Assembly: GCF_020524485.1 (NCBI RefSeq)
Contig: NZ_JAIVLF010000001.1
Location: forward strand, 930,001 to 994,000
DNA length: 64,000 bases
Source of the DNA: Novosphingobium profundi
GTDB lineage: Bacteria; Pseudomonadota; Alphaproteobacteria; Sphingomonadales; Sphingomonadaceae
Direction of reading: 5' to 3'
Part shown: one piece after another, positions 26,264 through 33,739 of the stretch
How the letters are laid out: each line of letters begins with the position of its first letter
How positions within the stretch are numbered: the first letter of the stretch is position 1
Notes under the pieces: generated by a model
Database searches by the model: none
Told to the model about the DNA's origin: nothing
What the model saw: the letters and a program-made list of their open reading frames with translations, nothing else
Made by a program: the position numbers and the translations under genes

Positions 26264-27372
26264 ATCACTACCATCTCGGCTTTGAGGGCACCGGCCTGCT
26301 TGAGCGCTTCGAGGATCGCGACGAGGTCCGACGGGGTGACGCCCAGGAGGTTGAGCGCGTCGACCACTTGCGAGAGCGAGGCGCCCGGCTGGAACAGCGC
26401 GACGGCGCGGCTTTCTTCCTCGGTGGAAATGTCGGAATTGGGCTCGATCGCGGTCTGACCGCGGCTGAAGGGCGCGGGCTGGACCACCATCGGGTCTTCG
26501 TCGACGCGGACGGTGAGCTTGCCGTGGCTGATCGCGGCGGGCGCGAGGCGCACGGCCGAATTGATGACAACGGTGCCGGTGCGCGAATTGACGATCACGC
26601 GCGCGGGCGTTTCAGCAGGCTGGATCTCGATCATCTCGATCGCGGCCATGACGCTGGCGCGGGTGTTCGATTCGATGGGGAGGGTCAGCGCGAGCGTGAC
26701 CCCGTCCTCGACCGAGGCGGTGCCGGGCATGCGCTGGTTGATCGCATCACGCACGCGCGAGGCGGTGAGGAAATCGGCGGCAAAGAGGTTCCAGCGCAGC
26801 GTCTGCTGGCTGTCGAAGCCGGTTGCGACCGCGCGCTCGACCGAAGCGCCCTCGGCGATGCGGCCTACGGTCGGGATGTTGACCGTCAGCTTGGAGCCGT
26901 CGTTGGCCGAGATGCCAAGCCCTCCGACGGCGAGGTTGCCCTGCGCCATCGCGTAGATCTGGCCATCCGCGCCGTAGAGCGGGGTGATGATGAGCGCGCC
27001 GCCGCGCAGCGACTTGGCCTTGCCGATGGTGGAGACCGTGACGTCGATGCGCTGGCCGGGCTTGGCGAAGGCGGGAAGGTCGGCGGTGACCATGACGGCG
27101 GCCGCGTTCTTGAGGCCGGGCGCGACGCCTGCGGGCAGGGTCAGGCCCATGCGGCCCGAGACGCCTTTCATGGCCTGCGTGAGGTATTCCAGGTTGTCAT
27201 CGCCCGTGCCCGGAAGGCCCACGACGATGCCGTAGCCGGTAAGCTGGTTGGAGCGCACGCCCTGGAACTGCCCGAGGTCGCGCACGCGTTCGGCGTGGGC
27301 GTGCACGGGTGCCAGGTAGACCGTGAGCGCGGCGAAGAGCGCGGCCAGCATCCAGGGAAGATTACGCTGCAT
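26260..27372 (-). CDS. flgI: flagellar P-ring protein FlgI
   Basis: The 370-residue protein starts with a signal peptide (about 1-27, ending AHA) and continues with the highly conserved FlgI sequence (ERVRDLGQFQGVRSNQLTGYGIVVGLPGTGD, split here by family motif). It forms the periplasmic bushing around the rod with FlgA as its chaperone. ATG 27372 is preferred for its Gly-rich upstream site and clean signal peptide; ATG 27384, overlapping the flgH stop as TGATG, is also possible. Confidence 0.93.
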   Translation of the reverse strand: MQRNLPWMLAALFAALTVYLAPVHAHAERVRDLGQFQGVRSNQLTGYGIVVGLPGTGDDNLEYLTQAMKGVSGRMGLTLPAGVAPGLKNAAAVMVTADLPAFAKPGQRIDVTVSTIGKAKSLRGGALIITPLYGADGQIYAMAQGNLAVGGLGISANDGSKLTVNIPTVGRIAEGASVERAVATGFDSQQTLRWNLFAADFLTASRVRDAINQRMPGTASVEDGVTLALTLPIESNTRASVMAAIEMIEIQPAETPARVIVNSRTGTVVINSAVRLAPAAISHGKLTVRVDEDPMVVQPAPFSRGQTAIEPNSDISTEEESRAVALFQPGASLSQVVDALNLLGVTPSDLVAILEALKQAGALKAEMVVI

Positions 27373-27383
27373 CCAGCCCCCCA

Positions 27384-28058
27384 TCAGAACGGCGAAATCA
27401 GGTTGAAGAAGCGCCCCAGCCAGCCCTGCTTGCTGGCCCGCTGGAGGGCGCCCTTGCCCGAATATTCGACATGGGCATCGGCCACGCGGGTCGAGGCGAT
27501 GGCGTTGTCCTGGTCGATGTCGGCCAGGCGCACGATGCCCGAGAAGCGAACCCATTCGTCTCCCTGGCTGAGCAGCATCTTCTTCTCCCCCTTGACCAGT
27601 GCGGTGCCGTTGGCGCGCACTTCGGCGATGGTGACGGAAATCGTGGAGACGAGACTGCTGGTCTGCGCTGCACTTCCCTGACCATTGAACGACGAGGAGG
27701 AGCTCGCGTTAAGGGCGTTGGGGTTGAGGAAGGAGAGGAGACCGGCCGTGGGCGGAATGATCGAGGCGCCCCCACTCTTGCCGTTGCTGGAGGAAACGGC
27801 CTTGGAGGCGGTGGTGGTTTCAAGAAGGATGATGGTCAGCGGATCGCCCACGCGCGTGGCGCGGTTGCCCTGGTAAAGGGGCGCATAGCCAACCGAGGCC
27901 GAAAAGATGCCGCCCGTGGGCAGCGCCCCGGCGCTCGCGGCTTCGACGATGGGCAGCGTGGCCTCGAAACCGGAGGGCTTGGGCTTCTTCTTGGCTTCGG
28001 CCTGAAGCGGAAGAGACAGGGCGAGAAGCGCGAGAGCGAGAGAGAGCTGCCGGGTCAT
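27384..28058 (-). CDS. flgH: flagellar L-ring protein FlgH, without lipobox
   Basis: The 224-residue protein has the FlgH core (GNRATRVGDPLTIIL, about 60-75; TISVTIAEVRANGTALVKGEK, and RFSGIVRLADID). FlgH forms the outer-membrane L ring and is usually a lipoprotein. Here the signal peptide ends LQAEA and no Cys occurs in the first 40 residues. ATG 28058 was chosen; GTG 28064, overlapping the flgG stop, would add two residues and no Cys. Confidence 0.92.
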   Translation of the reverse strand: MTRQLSLALALLALSLPLQAEAKKKPKPSGFEATLPIVEAASAGALPTGGIFSASVGYAPLYQGNRATRVGDPLTIILLETTTASKAVSSSNGKSGGASIIPPTAGLLSFLNPNALNASSSSSFNGQGSAAQTSSLVSTISVTIAEVRANGTALVKGEKKMLLSQGDEWVRFSGIVRLADIDQDNAIASTRVADAHVEYSGKGALQRASKQGWLGRFFNLISPF

Positions 28059-28060
28059 GA

Positions 28061-28849
28061 TCACAGCGTCTGGTTGGCGTTGCGCAGCATTTCATCGACC
28101 GCCGAGATCATCTTGGAATTGATCTCGTAGGCGCGCTGGGTCTCGATCATGTCGACCAGCTCCTCGACGATGTTGACGTTGGAGGCTTCCAGCATGCCCT
28201 GGCGCATCGCGCCGCGCCCTTCGGTGCCCGCGACGCCGATCTGCGCCGGGCCGCTGGCGGCGGTTTCCAGCATGAAGTTGTCCGACATCGCCTGGAGCCC
28301 CTGCGGGTTGGTGAAGCTGGCGATGGTGATCTGGCCGATCTGCGAGGGATCGGCCTGTCCGGCCAGCTGCGCGGACACGGTGCCGTCCTCCGAGACCGAG
28401 ATTGTCGTCGCGTTCTCAGGGATCGTCACCGGAGGCTGCACGGCATAGCCTTGCGAGGTGACGAGCAGACCCTCGGACGATCGGCTGAAATTGCCCGCAC
28501 GGGTATAGGCCAGCTGGCCGCCGGGCAGCGTGATCTGGAAATAGCCATCGCCATCGAGCGCGAGGTCGAGGCTGTTGCCGGTCATCTGGAGCGAGCCTTG
28601 CGTCTCCATGCGCGTGGTCGACTGGATGCCCACGCCGGTGCCCAGGTTCAGGCCGATGGCGTAAGTCGTCTCGTTCGAGGAGGCGGCACCGGCCACGCGC
28701 GCGTCTTGATAGGCCAGCGTCGCGAAGTTGGCGCGGTCGCGCTTGAACGCGGTGGTCGAGACGTTGGCGAGGTTGTTCGCGATCACGCGCATGCGCGTGT
28801 CCTGGGCTTCGAGACCGGTGCGGGCGACTTGGAGGGCAGATGAGGGCAT
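28061..28849 (-). CDS. flgG: distal rod protein FlgG
   Basis: The 262-residue protein has the rod signature at the N-terminus (MRVIANNLANVSTTAFKRDRANF, about 21-43) and the typical C-terminus (LEASNVNIVEELVDMIETQRAYEINSKMI, ending LRNANQTL). FlgG forms the distal rod crossing the P and L rings. Full length for the family. Confidence 0.95.
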   Translation of the reverse strand: MPSSALQVARTGLEAQDTRMRVIANNLANVSTTAFKRDRANFATLAYQDARVAGAASSNETTYAIGLNLGTGVGIQSTTRMETQGSLQMTGNSLDLALDGDGYFQITLPGGQLAYTRAGNFSRSSEGLLVTSQGYAVQPPVTIPENATTISVSEDGTVSAQLAGQADPSQIGQITIASFTNPQGLQAMSDNFMLETAASGPAQIGVAGTEGRGAMRQGMLEASNVNIVEELVDMIETQRAYEINSKMISAVDEMLRNANQTL

Positions 28850-28882
28850 GGGACGTTTCCTGTGGAGACGGTGAGGGGGCTA

Positions 28883-29650
28883 TCAGTCGAGGCGCATCAG
28901 CCGCGTGCCGCCTTCGTCGAGTTGGCGGGCGGTTTCGATGAGCTTGGTGCGAAGGTCGAAGAGGCGCTGGGCCGAGATCATCTCGACCAGCACTTCGGAG
29001 GCATTGACGTTCGACTGTTCCAGCGACTGCGGGATCAGGCGCGCGTTGGCGTCGACCGGCAGCACCCCGAACTCGGTCGGGCTGCCGGGGATGCCGTCCC
29101 CCGGAACGCGAAACTGTCCGGCCAGCGTCTTGGTGATCGTCGAGCCGGTGGTGGAAACCAGCTTCATCACGTCGAGCCGGGTCGGCGGCGCCTCGGGCAC
29201 GGCCGGATCGGCCATCAGCAGCGCACCGTCCGGGGCCACTGTGATGCGCGCGCCGGGGGGGAGGGTGATCGGGCCGTTCTGCCCGATCACGGGCAGCCCG
29301 TCGCCGTTCTGGAGGACGCCCGTCACCGTGACCGAAAGGTCCCCGCGGCGGGTATAAGCTTCGCCCCCGTCGTTGGCCTGGACGGCCAGCATGGTGTCGC
29401 CTGAAAGCGCCACGTCGAGCGGGTTGCCGGTGTTCACCACCGCGCCGTCCTTCATCATCGCGCCCTTGACGTCGGCGCTCGACATGGCGCGCACCTGGAG
29501 CTGCGGGCCTTCGAGCGTCATGGGCGTGGCGTTGAGGACCTCGGCCTTGAAGCCGATGGTCTGGGCGTTGGCCATGTTCGAGGCGATCACGCGCTCGCGT
29601 GTCATCGAATTGGCCATGCCCGAAAGCGCGGTGTAGATCAGGCGATCCAT
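28883..29650 (-). CDS. flgF: proximal rod protein FlgF
   Basis: The 255-residue protein starts MDRLIYTALSGM and has the rod motif MTRERVIASNMANAQTIGFKAEV and the C-terminal LEQSNVNASEVLVEMISAQRLFDLR stretch. These and its place between flgE and flgG identify FlgF. There are 33 bases between it and flgG, and 25 between flgE and flgF. Confidence 0.93.
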   Translation of the reverse strand: MDRLIYTALSGMANSMTRERVIASNMANAQTIGFKAEVLNATPMTLEGPQLQVRAMSSADVKGAMMKDGAVVNTGNPLDVALSGDTMLAVQANDGGEAYTRRGDLSVTVTGVLQNGDGLPVIGQNGPITLPPGARITVAPDGALLMADPAVPEAPPTRLDVMKLVSTTGSTITKTLAGQFRVPGDGIPGSPTEFGVLPVDANARLIPQSLEQSNVNASEVLVEMISAQRLFDLRTKLIETARQLDEGGTRLMRLD

Positions 29651-29675
29651 GGGTCAGGTCCGGTCCGTGCGCCGA

Positions 29676-30491
29676 TCAGGTGCGCAGGTTGATGATGGTC
29701 TGCGAGAGCTGGGTGGCGGTATCGACCGCCTTGGCGTTGGCCTGGAAGTTGCGCTGTGCGGTGATCAGCGAGACCAGTTCCTCGGCGATTTCGACGTTGG
29801 AGCGTTCGAGCGATCCGGCCATGAGCGAACCGTAAAGGCCCGAACCCGGCTGGCCGTAGCTCGCGGCGCCCGAGATGCCGGTCGCGGTCCAGCTGGCGTT
29901 GCCTTCCTGGCGCAGGCCCTGGGGCGAGATGAAGTTGGCGAGCGCCAGCACCCCCACGGTCTCGTTCGAGCCATCGGCATAGGTCGCGACGACCGAGCCG
30001 TCGGACATGATGGTAACCCCGGCGAAGTCCTCGCCTGCGCCGTTTTGCGCGGGGATCTGCGCGTCCTGAAGCGTGGTCAGTGAGGTGATCGCGCCCGAGG
30101 CATCGACCGGGAAGACCTGGAGGCGCATGTTCTGCGCGTTGCGGATGTAGCCGCTGCCATCCACCGAGAACGAGCCGGCGCGGGTGTACGCGGTCTCGCC
30201 CGAGAGCGGCGAGACGACGGTGTAGAAGCCCTCGCCATTGACCGCGACGTCGAGCGCCGAGCCGGTCTGCTCGATGGGGCCGAGCGAGAACTCCTGCATG
30301 ATCGCGCTGACCCGCGCGCCGATGCCGGTGGTGAGCGAGGGGTCGGTCAGGATCGAGGAGGAGACGATATCGGCAAAGGCGGTATCGCTCTTCTTGAAGC
30401 CGGTGGTCTCGGCGTTGGCGATGTTGTGCGAGATGACGTTGAGGTCGGTCTGCGCGTTCTTGAGGCCGGTCAGCGAGGTGTAATAGGACAT
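29676..30491 (-). CDS. flgE: flagellar hook protein FlgE, short form
   Basis: The 271-residue protein has the hook start (MSYYTSLTGLKNAQTDLNVI then SHNIANAETTGFKKSDTAFADI) and the C-terminal end (LERSNVEIAEELVSLITAQRNFQANAKAV). Between them only about 180 residues remain, so the outer D2-type domain of the 400-residue enterobacterial hook seems largely missing. Position between flgD and flgF supports FlgE. A FlgF-like rod protein would be the alternative, but flgF itself is next door. Confidence 0.88.
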   Translation of the reverse strand: MSYYTSLTGLKNAQTDLNVISHNIANAETTGFKKSDTAFADIVSSSILTDPSLTTGIGARVSAIMQEFSLGPIEQTGSALDVAVNGEGFYTVVSPLSGETAYTRAGSFSVDGSGYIRNAQNMRLQVFPVDASGAITSLTTLQDAQIPAQNGAGEDFAGVTIMSDGSVVATYADGSNETVGVLALANFISPQGLRQEGNASWTATGISGAASYGQPGSGLYGSLMAGSLERSNVEIAEELVSLITAQRNFQANAKAVDTATQLSQTIINLRT

Positions 30492-30516
30492 CGGGCGGGA
30501 CTTTCGTTGCGCGCGC

Positions 30517-30885
30517 TCAGGCGGCGGGGGTGGTGGGAGAAGCGGTGTTGGCGTTGGCCGCGTTCAGGGCCTCGACCTGGGTGGCGAGGGCCGCGACGGC
30601 GCGCTGGGTGGCAAGGCCGGTCTGGTTCAGCGTGTCCATCTGGGTGGAGATGCGGGACAGCGTGTCGCCCATCGCGGTCGTCCCCGCGAGAGAGGAGAAC
30701 TGCGCCATCTGGGCGAGCATGGCGGTCTGATCCATGGGCTCGAAGGGATCCTGCTGCTGGAGCTGGGTCATCATCAGCTTGAGGAAATCGGCCTGGCCCA
30801 GATCACCGAGCGAATTGCGCGGCGTATCGCTGGTCGTTGTGGTCGGCGTGGTCGGCAGGCCGGTGTTGATCGAGGTGATGGTCAT
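30517..30885 (-). CDS. flgD: hook cap protein FlgD, N-terminal domain only
   Basis: The 122-residue protein contains the conserved FlgD N-terminal segment (LGQADFLKLMMTQLQQQDPFEPMD, about 29-52, and QMAQFSSLAG) followed by a helix and a short Ala/Thr/Pro tail. The Tudor/Ig-like C-terminal half of the usual 220-residue protein is absent. FlgD caps the growing hook. Its reduction parallels the short FlgE next to it. It overlaps the flgC stop by four bases. Confidence 0.9.
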   Translation of the reverse strand: MTITSINTGLPTTPTTTTSDTPRNSLGDLGQADFLKLMMTQLQQQDPFEPMDQTAMLAQMAQFSSLAGTTAMGDTLSRISTQMDTLNQTGLATQRAVAALATQVEALNAANANTASPTTPAA

Positions 30886-31289
30886 TTGAGCCTCATCGTT
30901 TCGAGCATGAGTTGCTTGGCGGTGGAGAGGGCCTCGAGCAGGTTCTGGTACTGGCGCGAGGCTTCGAGCATCTCGACCATCTCCGCGTTCTCATCGACGG
31001 GGGCGGCCCAGACATCGCCGTTGGCATCGGCCAGCGGGTGCTCGGGGGTGTGCTGGCGCAGCGCGGCGGCGTTCTCGCGCACCACGCCGCGCACATCGAC
31101 CGAGGCGAGGCCGCTTGCGGCATCGAGGTCGGCGGCGAAGACGGGGCGGATCGGCTTGTAGGCCTCCCCCTCGCTGGCCGAGACCGTGCCTGCGTTGGCA
31201 AGGTTCGAGGCCGCCGCGTTCATCCGCACCATCTGCGCGGACATGCCGCGCTGGGCGAGGGTGAAGAGGGTCATGGGCGAATTGGCCAT
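30882..31289 (-). CDS. flgC: proximal rod protein FlgC
   Basis: The 135-residue protein has the rod-type N-terminus (FTLAQRGMSAQMVRMNAAASNLANAGTV) and C-terminus (NAEMVEMLEASRQYQNLLEAL, ending AKQLMLETMRLK). FlgC is a proximal rod component. ATG 31289, two bases after the flgB stop, gives the standard FlgC length; the open frame extends upstream far into flgB. Confidence 0.93.
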   Translation of the reverse strand: MANSPMTLFTLAQRGMSAQMVRMNAAASNLANAGTVSASEGEAYKPIRPVFAADLDAASGLASVDVRGVVRENAAALRQHTPEHPLADANGDVWAAPVDENAEMVEMLEASRQYQNLLEALSTAKQLMLETMRLK

Positions 31290-31291
31290 GG

Positions 31292-31639
31292 TCAGTCTCC
31301 CCGCAGCGCGCGCTTGAGGGTGTCGACCCGGCCGCGGATGAATTCGAGGGTGGTCGAATAGCCGACCGCGTTTTCGGAGAAGGCGAGCTGTTCGTTGGGC
31401 AGCTCCACCGTGTTGCCGTCGAGCGCGGGCATCACCGGCACGCGGTAGCGCGTGGCGTGCTCGGCCGCGGTTTCGAGCGCGGTGCCGTTCTGCGCGGCGC
31501 CCAGCGCTGCGGCAAAGTCGATGTCCTTGGCCTTGTAGCCCGGCGTCGCGGCGTTCGCGATGTTCGAGGCAATGAGGCCCATGCGCTGCGAGCGCAGTTC
31601 CAGGGCCTTGCCGTGAATGCCGAAGAGGTCCTGCGGCAT
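31292..31639 (-). CDS. flgB: proximal rod protein FlgB
   Basis: The 115-residue protein contains the FlgB pattern: LRSQRMGLIASNIANAATPGYKAKDIDF near the N-terminus and ENAVGYSTTLEFIRGRVDTLKRAL at the end. ATG 31639 follows an AAGGAGC ribosome site and gives the usual length. It is the first gene of the flgB-flgL-motAB transcription unit, with a sigma-54 promoter about 80 bases upstream. Confidence 0.93.
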   Translation of the reverse strand: MPQDLFGIHGKALELRSQRMGLIASNIANAATPGYKAKDIDFAAALGAAQNGTALETAAEHATRYRVPVMPALDGNTVELPNEQLAFSENAVGYSTTLEFIRGRVDTLKRALRGD

Positions 31640-31720
31640 GATCGCTCCTTCGTGTGCCAGCCAGGGTGGGGCCGGGGTGGTCGTGGCCGCAGGGTGTCGC
31701 GGCGGTTCGGTCCGGTATTC

Positions 31721-31736
31721 GCAAGGCACGTGCCAA
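31721..31736 (-). promoter_or_regulatory. sigma-54 promoter of the flgB operon
   Basis: On the minus strand the sequence reads TTGGCACG-TGCC-TTGC, with GG and GC ten bases apart: a perfect match to the sigma-54 -24/-12 consensus. The -24 element plus spacer is itself palindromic (GGCACGTGCC). The flgB ATG is 82 bases downstream of the -12 GC. Confidence 0.85.
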
Positions 31737-31904
31737 ATGCGCGAAGGACGCGATTTCGGGCCTTCTCGGGCGTTGCGCGCCGCGTGGGGCCCGTGCGCGG
31801 CAAGGCTTTGCCGGAAGGGCGGCAAATGCAGGGGCAGGCCTGAAAATCACCAGCGCGCGCCGTTCTTGGCTGAAGAGACCCGTCGCCAAAGGACAGCCCG
31901 GCCC

Positions 31905-32582
31905 GTGATCAATCCTGAAAATCTCGTCGATGCGACGTCCGCGCTGATCGTGGGCGGGGGCACGCTGCTTGCGACTTTGCTGCGCTGCGGGTTCACCGAC
32001 AGCGGGGCGGCCTGCGCCGCGCTGCGCCGCCTTGTGCGCAAGCGCTTCGATGCGGCGAGCTTCAAAGCCGAACTGGCCGTTCACGTTCAGGACCTGCGCC
32101 AGGACGGCGTGATCCGCACCGAGCCGCACTTGTCGGGCGATGCCGAATTCGACGAGGCGACCGGCGCCCTGATCGGCTCGCGTTCGGTGGCCTCGCTCCA
32201 CGCCGCGCACATTGCCCACAAGCGCCGCCGCGCGGCGCGGTCGATGCGCGCGGTGCGCACGCTCAACCAGGCTGCGGACCTTTCCCCCGTGCTGGGGCTG
32301 GCCGGCACGCTGATCTCGCTCAGCCAGCTTCCGGCGGGCAGCGGGCAGGACGGCAGCTTTACCAGCGCGATCGCCATGGCCGTGCTGACGACACTCTATG
32401 GCCTACTTCTGGGCAACATGGTCTTTGCCCCGCTCGCGCGCGCGGTCGCGCGCCGTGCCTCGGATGAGGAGCAGGCCCGCCAGGAGGTGCTCGACTGGCT
32501 GGAGAGCCAGGTTGGCGTCGCGCTGCCGCGCCATGGCGAGGAAGCACATGCACCCGTGACCGGACAGGGACGGCGCAAGTGA
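31905..32582 (+). CDS. MotA/ExbB-family proton-channel-like membrane protein
   Basis: The 225-residue protein begins at GTG 31905, preceded by AAAGGAC. It has an N-terminal membrane helix (LIVGGGTLLATLLRCG), a cytoplasmic charged region (about 40-115) and two C-terminal helices with MotA-like motifs: LSPVLGLAGTLISLSQL and TSAIAMAVLTTLYGLLLGNMVFAPLA, each with the helix-end Pro seen in MotA/ExbB/TolQ. It is shorter than the canonical MotA at 22690. It overlaps the next gene (GTGA), which encodes an ExbD-like partner. It is divergent from flgB and upstream of flgA, so a role in the flagellum is inferred but unproven. Confidence 0.75.
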   Translation: MINPENLVDATSALIVGGGTLLATLLRCGFTDSGAACAALRRLVRKRFDAASFKAELAVHVQDLRQDGVIRTEPHLSGDAEFDEATGALIGSRSVASLHAAHIAHKRRRAARSMRAVRTLNQAADLSPVLGLAGTLISLSQLPAGSGQDGSFTSAIAMAVLTTLYGLLLGNMVFAPLARAVARRASDEEQARQEVLDWLESQVGVALPRHGEEAHAPVTGQGRRK

Positions 32583-33013
32583 GCGGGCGCGCCACGGTCA
32601 GTTGGCAGACCTCGCTCGCCGATCTCTCGCTGATCCTGTTCATGGTCACCGCCGCAGCGGTCAGCACGGCGCCTTCGCCCGAAGAGGGCGGCAAGGCACC
32701 GGCGGTCCTGCGGCAAGAGATTGCCGGTCGTTCGCAACGGGCCGAGCCGCTTTCGGTCTACATCGCGCTTCCCGATGCGCCGCCACTGGGCGATTGGCTG
32801 ACCCAGCAGGCGCCCGACCCGCGCCAGCAGCTGACGATTACCGCACCTTACGAGGCCGCGCGGGTGCAGAGCCGCACCGCGGCGCTCGAAGCCGCGCTGG
32901 CGCTGGCGGGCGAAGCGCGCGAGGCAGGGCTGGCCGCCCGAATCGTGCTGGAGCCGGGACAGGGGGTGATCCGGGCAGAGCTCGCTTTCGATGCCGCCGG
33001 GGTGCTCCGCTGA
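32579..33013 (+). CDS. ExbD/TolR-like partner of the MotA-like channel protein
   Basis: The 144-residue protein has one N-terminal membrane helix with a conserved Asp at position 15 (LADLSLILFMVTAAAV). This matches the proton-binding helix of ExbD/TolR (D-x-x-L-x-L-L-x-x-F-M-V-T-A). The periplasmic part, about 110 residues, has no OmpA-like peptidoglycan-binding domain, unlike MotB at 21854. GTG 32579 overlaps the upstream stop, so the two are made together. It could be a reduced stator or a separate energy-transducing pair; no TonB or TolA gene is nearby. Confidence 0.65.
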   Translation: MSGRATVSWQTSLADLSLILFMVTAAAVSTAPSPEEGGKAPAVLRQEIAGRSQRAEPLSVYIALPDAPPLGDWLTQQAPDPRQQLTITAPYEAARVQSRTAALEAALALAGEAREAGLAARIVLEPGQGVIRAELAFDAAGVLR

Positions 33014-33035
33014 AGGCGGCGTTGGTTGCGGCATC

Positions 33036-33051
33036 TGGCATGAAGATTGCT
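33036..33051 (+). promoter_or_regulatory. sigma-54 promoter of flgA
   Basis: TGGCATG-AAGA-TTGCT has GG and GC ten bases apart and matches the sigma-54 consensus apart from C to T at one -24 position. It lies 48 bases before the flgA ATG, just after the stop of the ExbD-like gene. Confidence 0.75.
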
Positions 33052-33098
33052 GACGGACCGGGACGAAATGTCCGTTCGCAAGGAAACACGTCCCGCGC

Positions 33099-33602
33099 AT
33101 GAGCTTGAGTACGATCCTGATGGCGCTGGCCGCCGGAGGCGCTACCTACGCCGATCTCGACGCGATCGACCGGCAGGTCGCGGCCTTCACCGGCGCGCCC
33201 GTGGGCGCGGTCGGCGGGGCAATCACGCCGCTCGACCGGCGCCTGCGCCTCCAGCGCTGCCAGAGCAGTCTTGCGCTGTCCTGGCGCGGTCCTTCCAAGG
33301 ACAGTGTCGTTGTCCAGTGCGCCGATGTCGGGGGCTGGCGTCTCTTCGTCCCCGTGCGCAGTGCGCCGCCGCCCGCCTTCCAACCGCCCGTGCGGGAGCC
33401 CGACGCGGTCAATCGCGGGGATGCTCTCAGCATCGCCGTGACGGGGCAGGGCTTTACCGTCTCACAGCCGGGAGAGGCCCTCGAATCAGGCCCTGTCGGC
33501 GCGTGGATCCGGGTGCGCCTGGCCACCGGGCAACGGGGCCGGGGCGAGGAAATGCGCGCGCAGATCGTGCGACCGGGTCTCGTCAGTGTGCCCCTGCCGT
33601 GA
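33099..33602 (+). CDS. flgA: flagellar P-ring chaperone FlgA
   Basis: The 167-residue protein has a short signal peptide (about 1-18, ending TYA), and a mature part with the FlgA/SAF-type C-terminal domain: VNRGDALSIAVTGQGFTVSQPGEALE and GAWIRVRLATGQRGRGEEMRAQIV, ending in a short beta strand. FlgA binds FlgI in the periplasm during P-ring assembly. It is shorter than the 220-residue enterobacterial form and lacks part of the N-terminal domain. Confidence 0.85.
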   Translation: MSLSTILMALAAGGATYADLDAIDRQVAAFTGAPVGAVGGAITPLDRRLRLQRCQSSLALSWRGPSKDSVVVQCADVGGWRLFVPVRSAPPPAFQPPVREPDAVNRGDALSIAVTGQGFTVSQPGEALESGPVGAWIRVRLATGQRGRGEEMRAQIVRPGLVSVPLP

Positions 33603-33654
33603 CTTGCGCCGTGATTGCGCCGGGATTTGGCTTTGAAAGCAAACGATAACGCAA

Positions 33655-33701
33655 GGTTTCGATCCTCGCTCTGAGGGAGCCCTTAAAGCCGGATCGAAAC
33701 C
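33655..33701. repeat. 11-bp inverted repeat overlapping the flgM promoter
   Basis: GGTTTCGATCC (33655-33665) and GGATCGAAACC (33691-33701) are perfect inverted copies separated by 25 bases. The right arm fills the spacer between the -35 and -10 elements of the candidate sigma-28 promoter at 33684, so a protein bound here could block or help RNA polymerase. There is no T-run, so it is unlikely to be a plain terminator of flgA. Confidence 0.7.
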
Positions 33702-33709
33702 GCCGTTCT
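33684..33709 (+). promoter_or_regulatory. candidate sigma-28 promoter of flgM
   Basis: TAAA (33684-33687), 14 bases, then GCCGTTCT (33702-33709). The spacing and -10 sequence match the fliC candidate at 19607 (GCCGGTCT). FlgM genes are often under sigma-28 control, giving feedback between FliA and its inhibitor. Confidence 0.5.
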
Positions 33710-33739
33710 GAGCAGCAGACTTTTTGAAGGAGCGGTATA

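Noticed and set aside
31640..31904. Possible plus-strand sigma-54 promoter for the MotA-like pair using the palindrome at 31725-31734
   Set aside because: On the plus strand the GG of the palindrome has no GC at the required distance; only the minus-strand reading fits.
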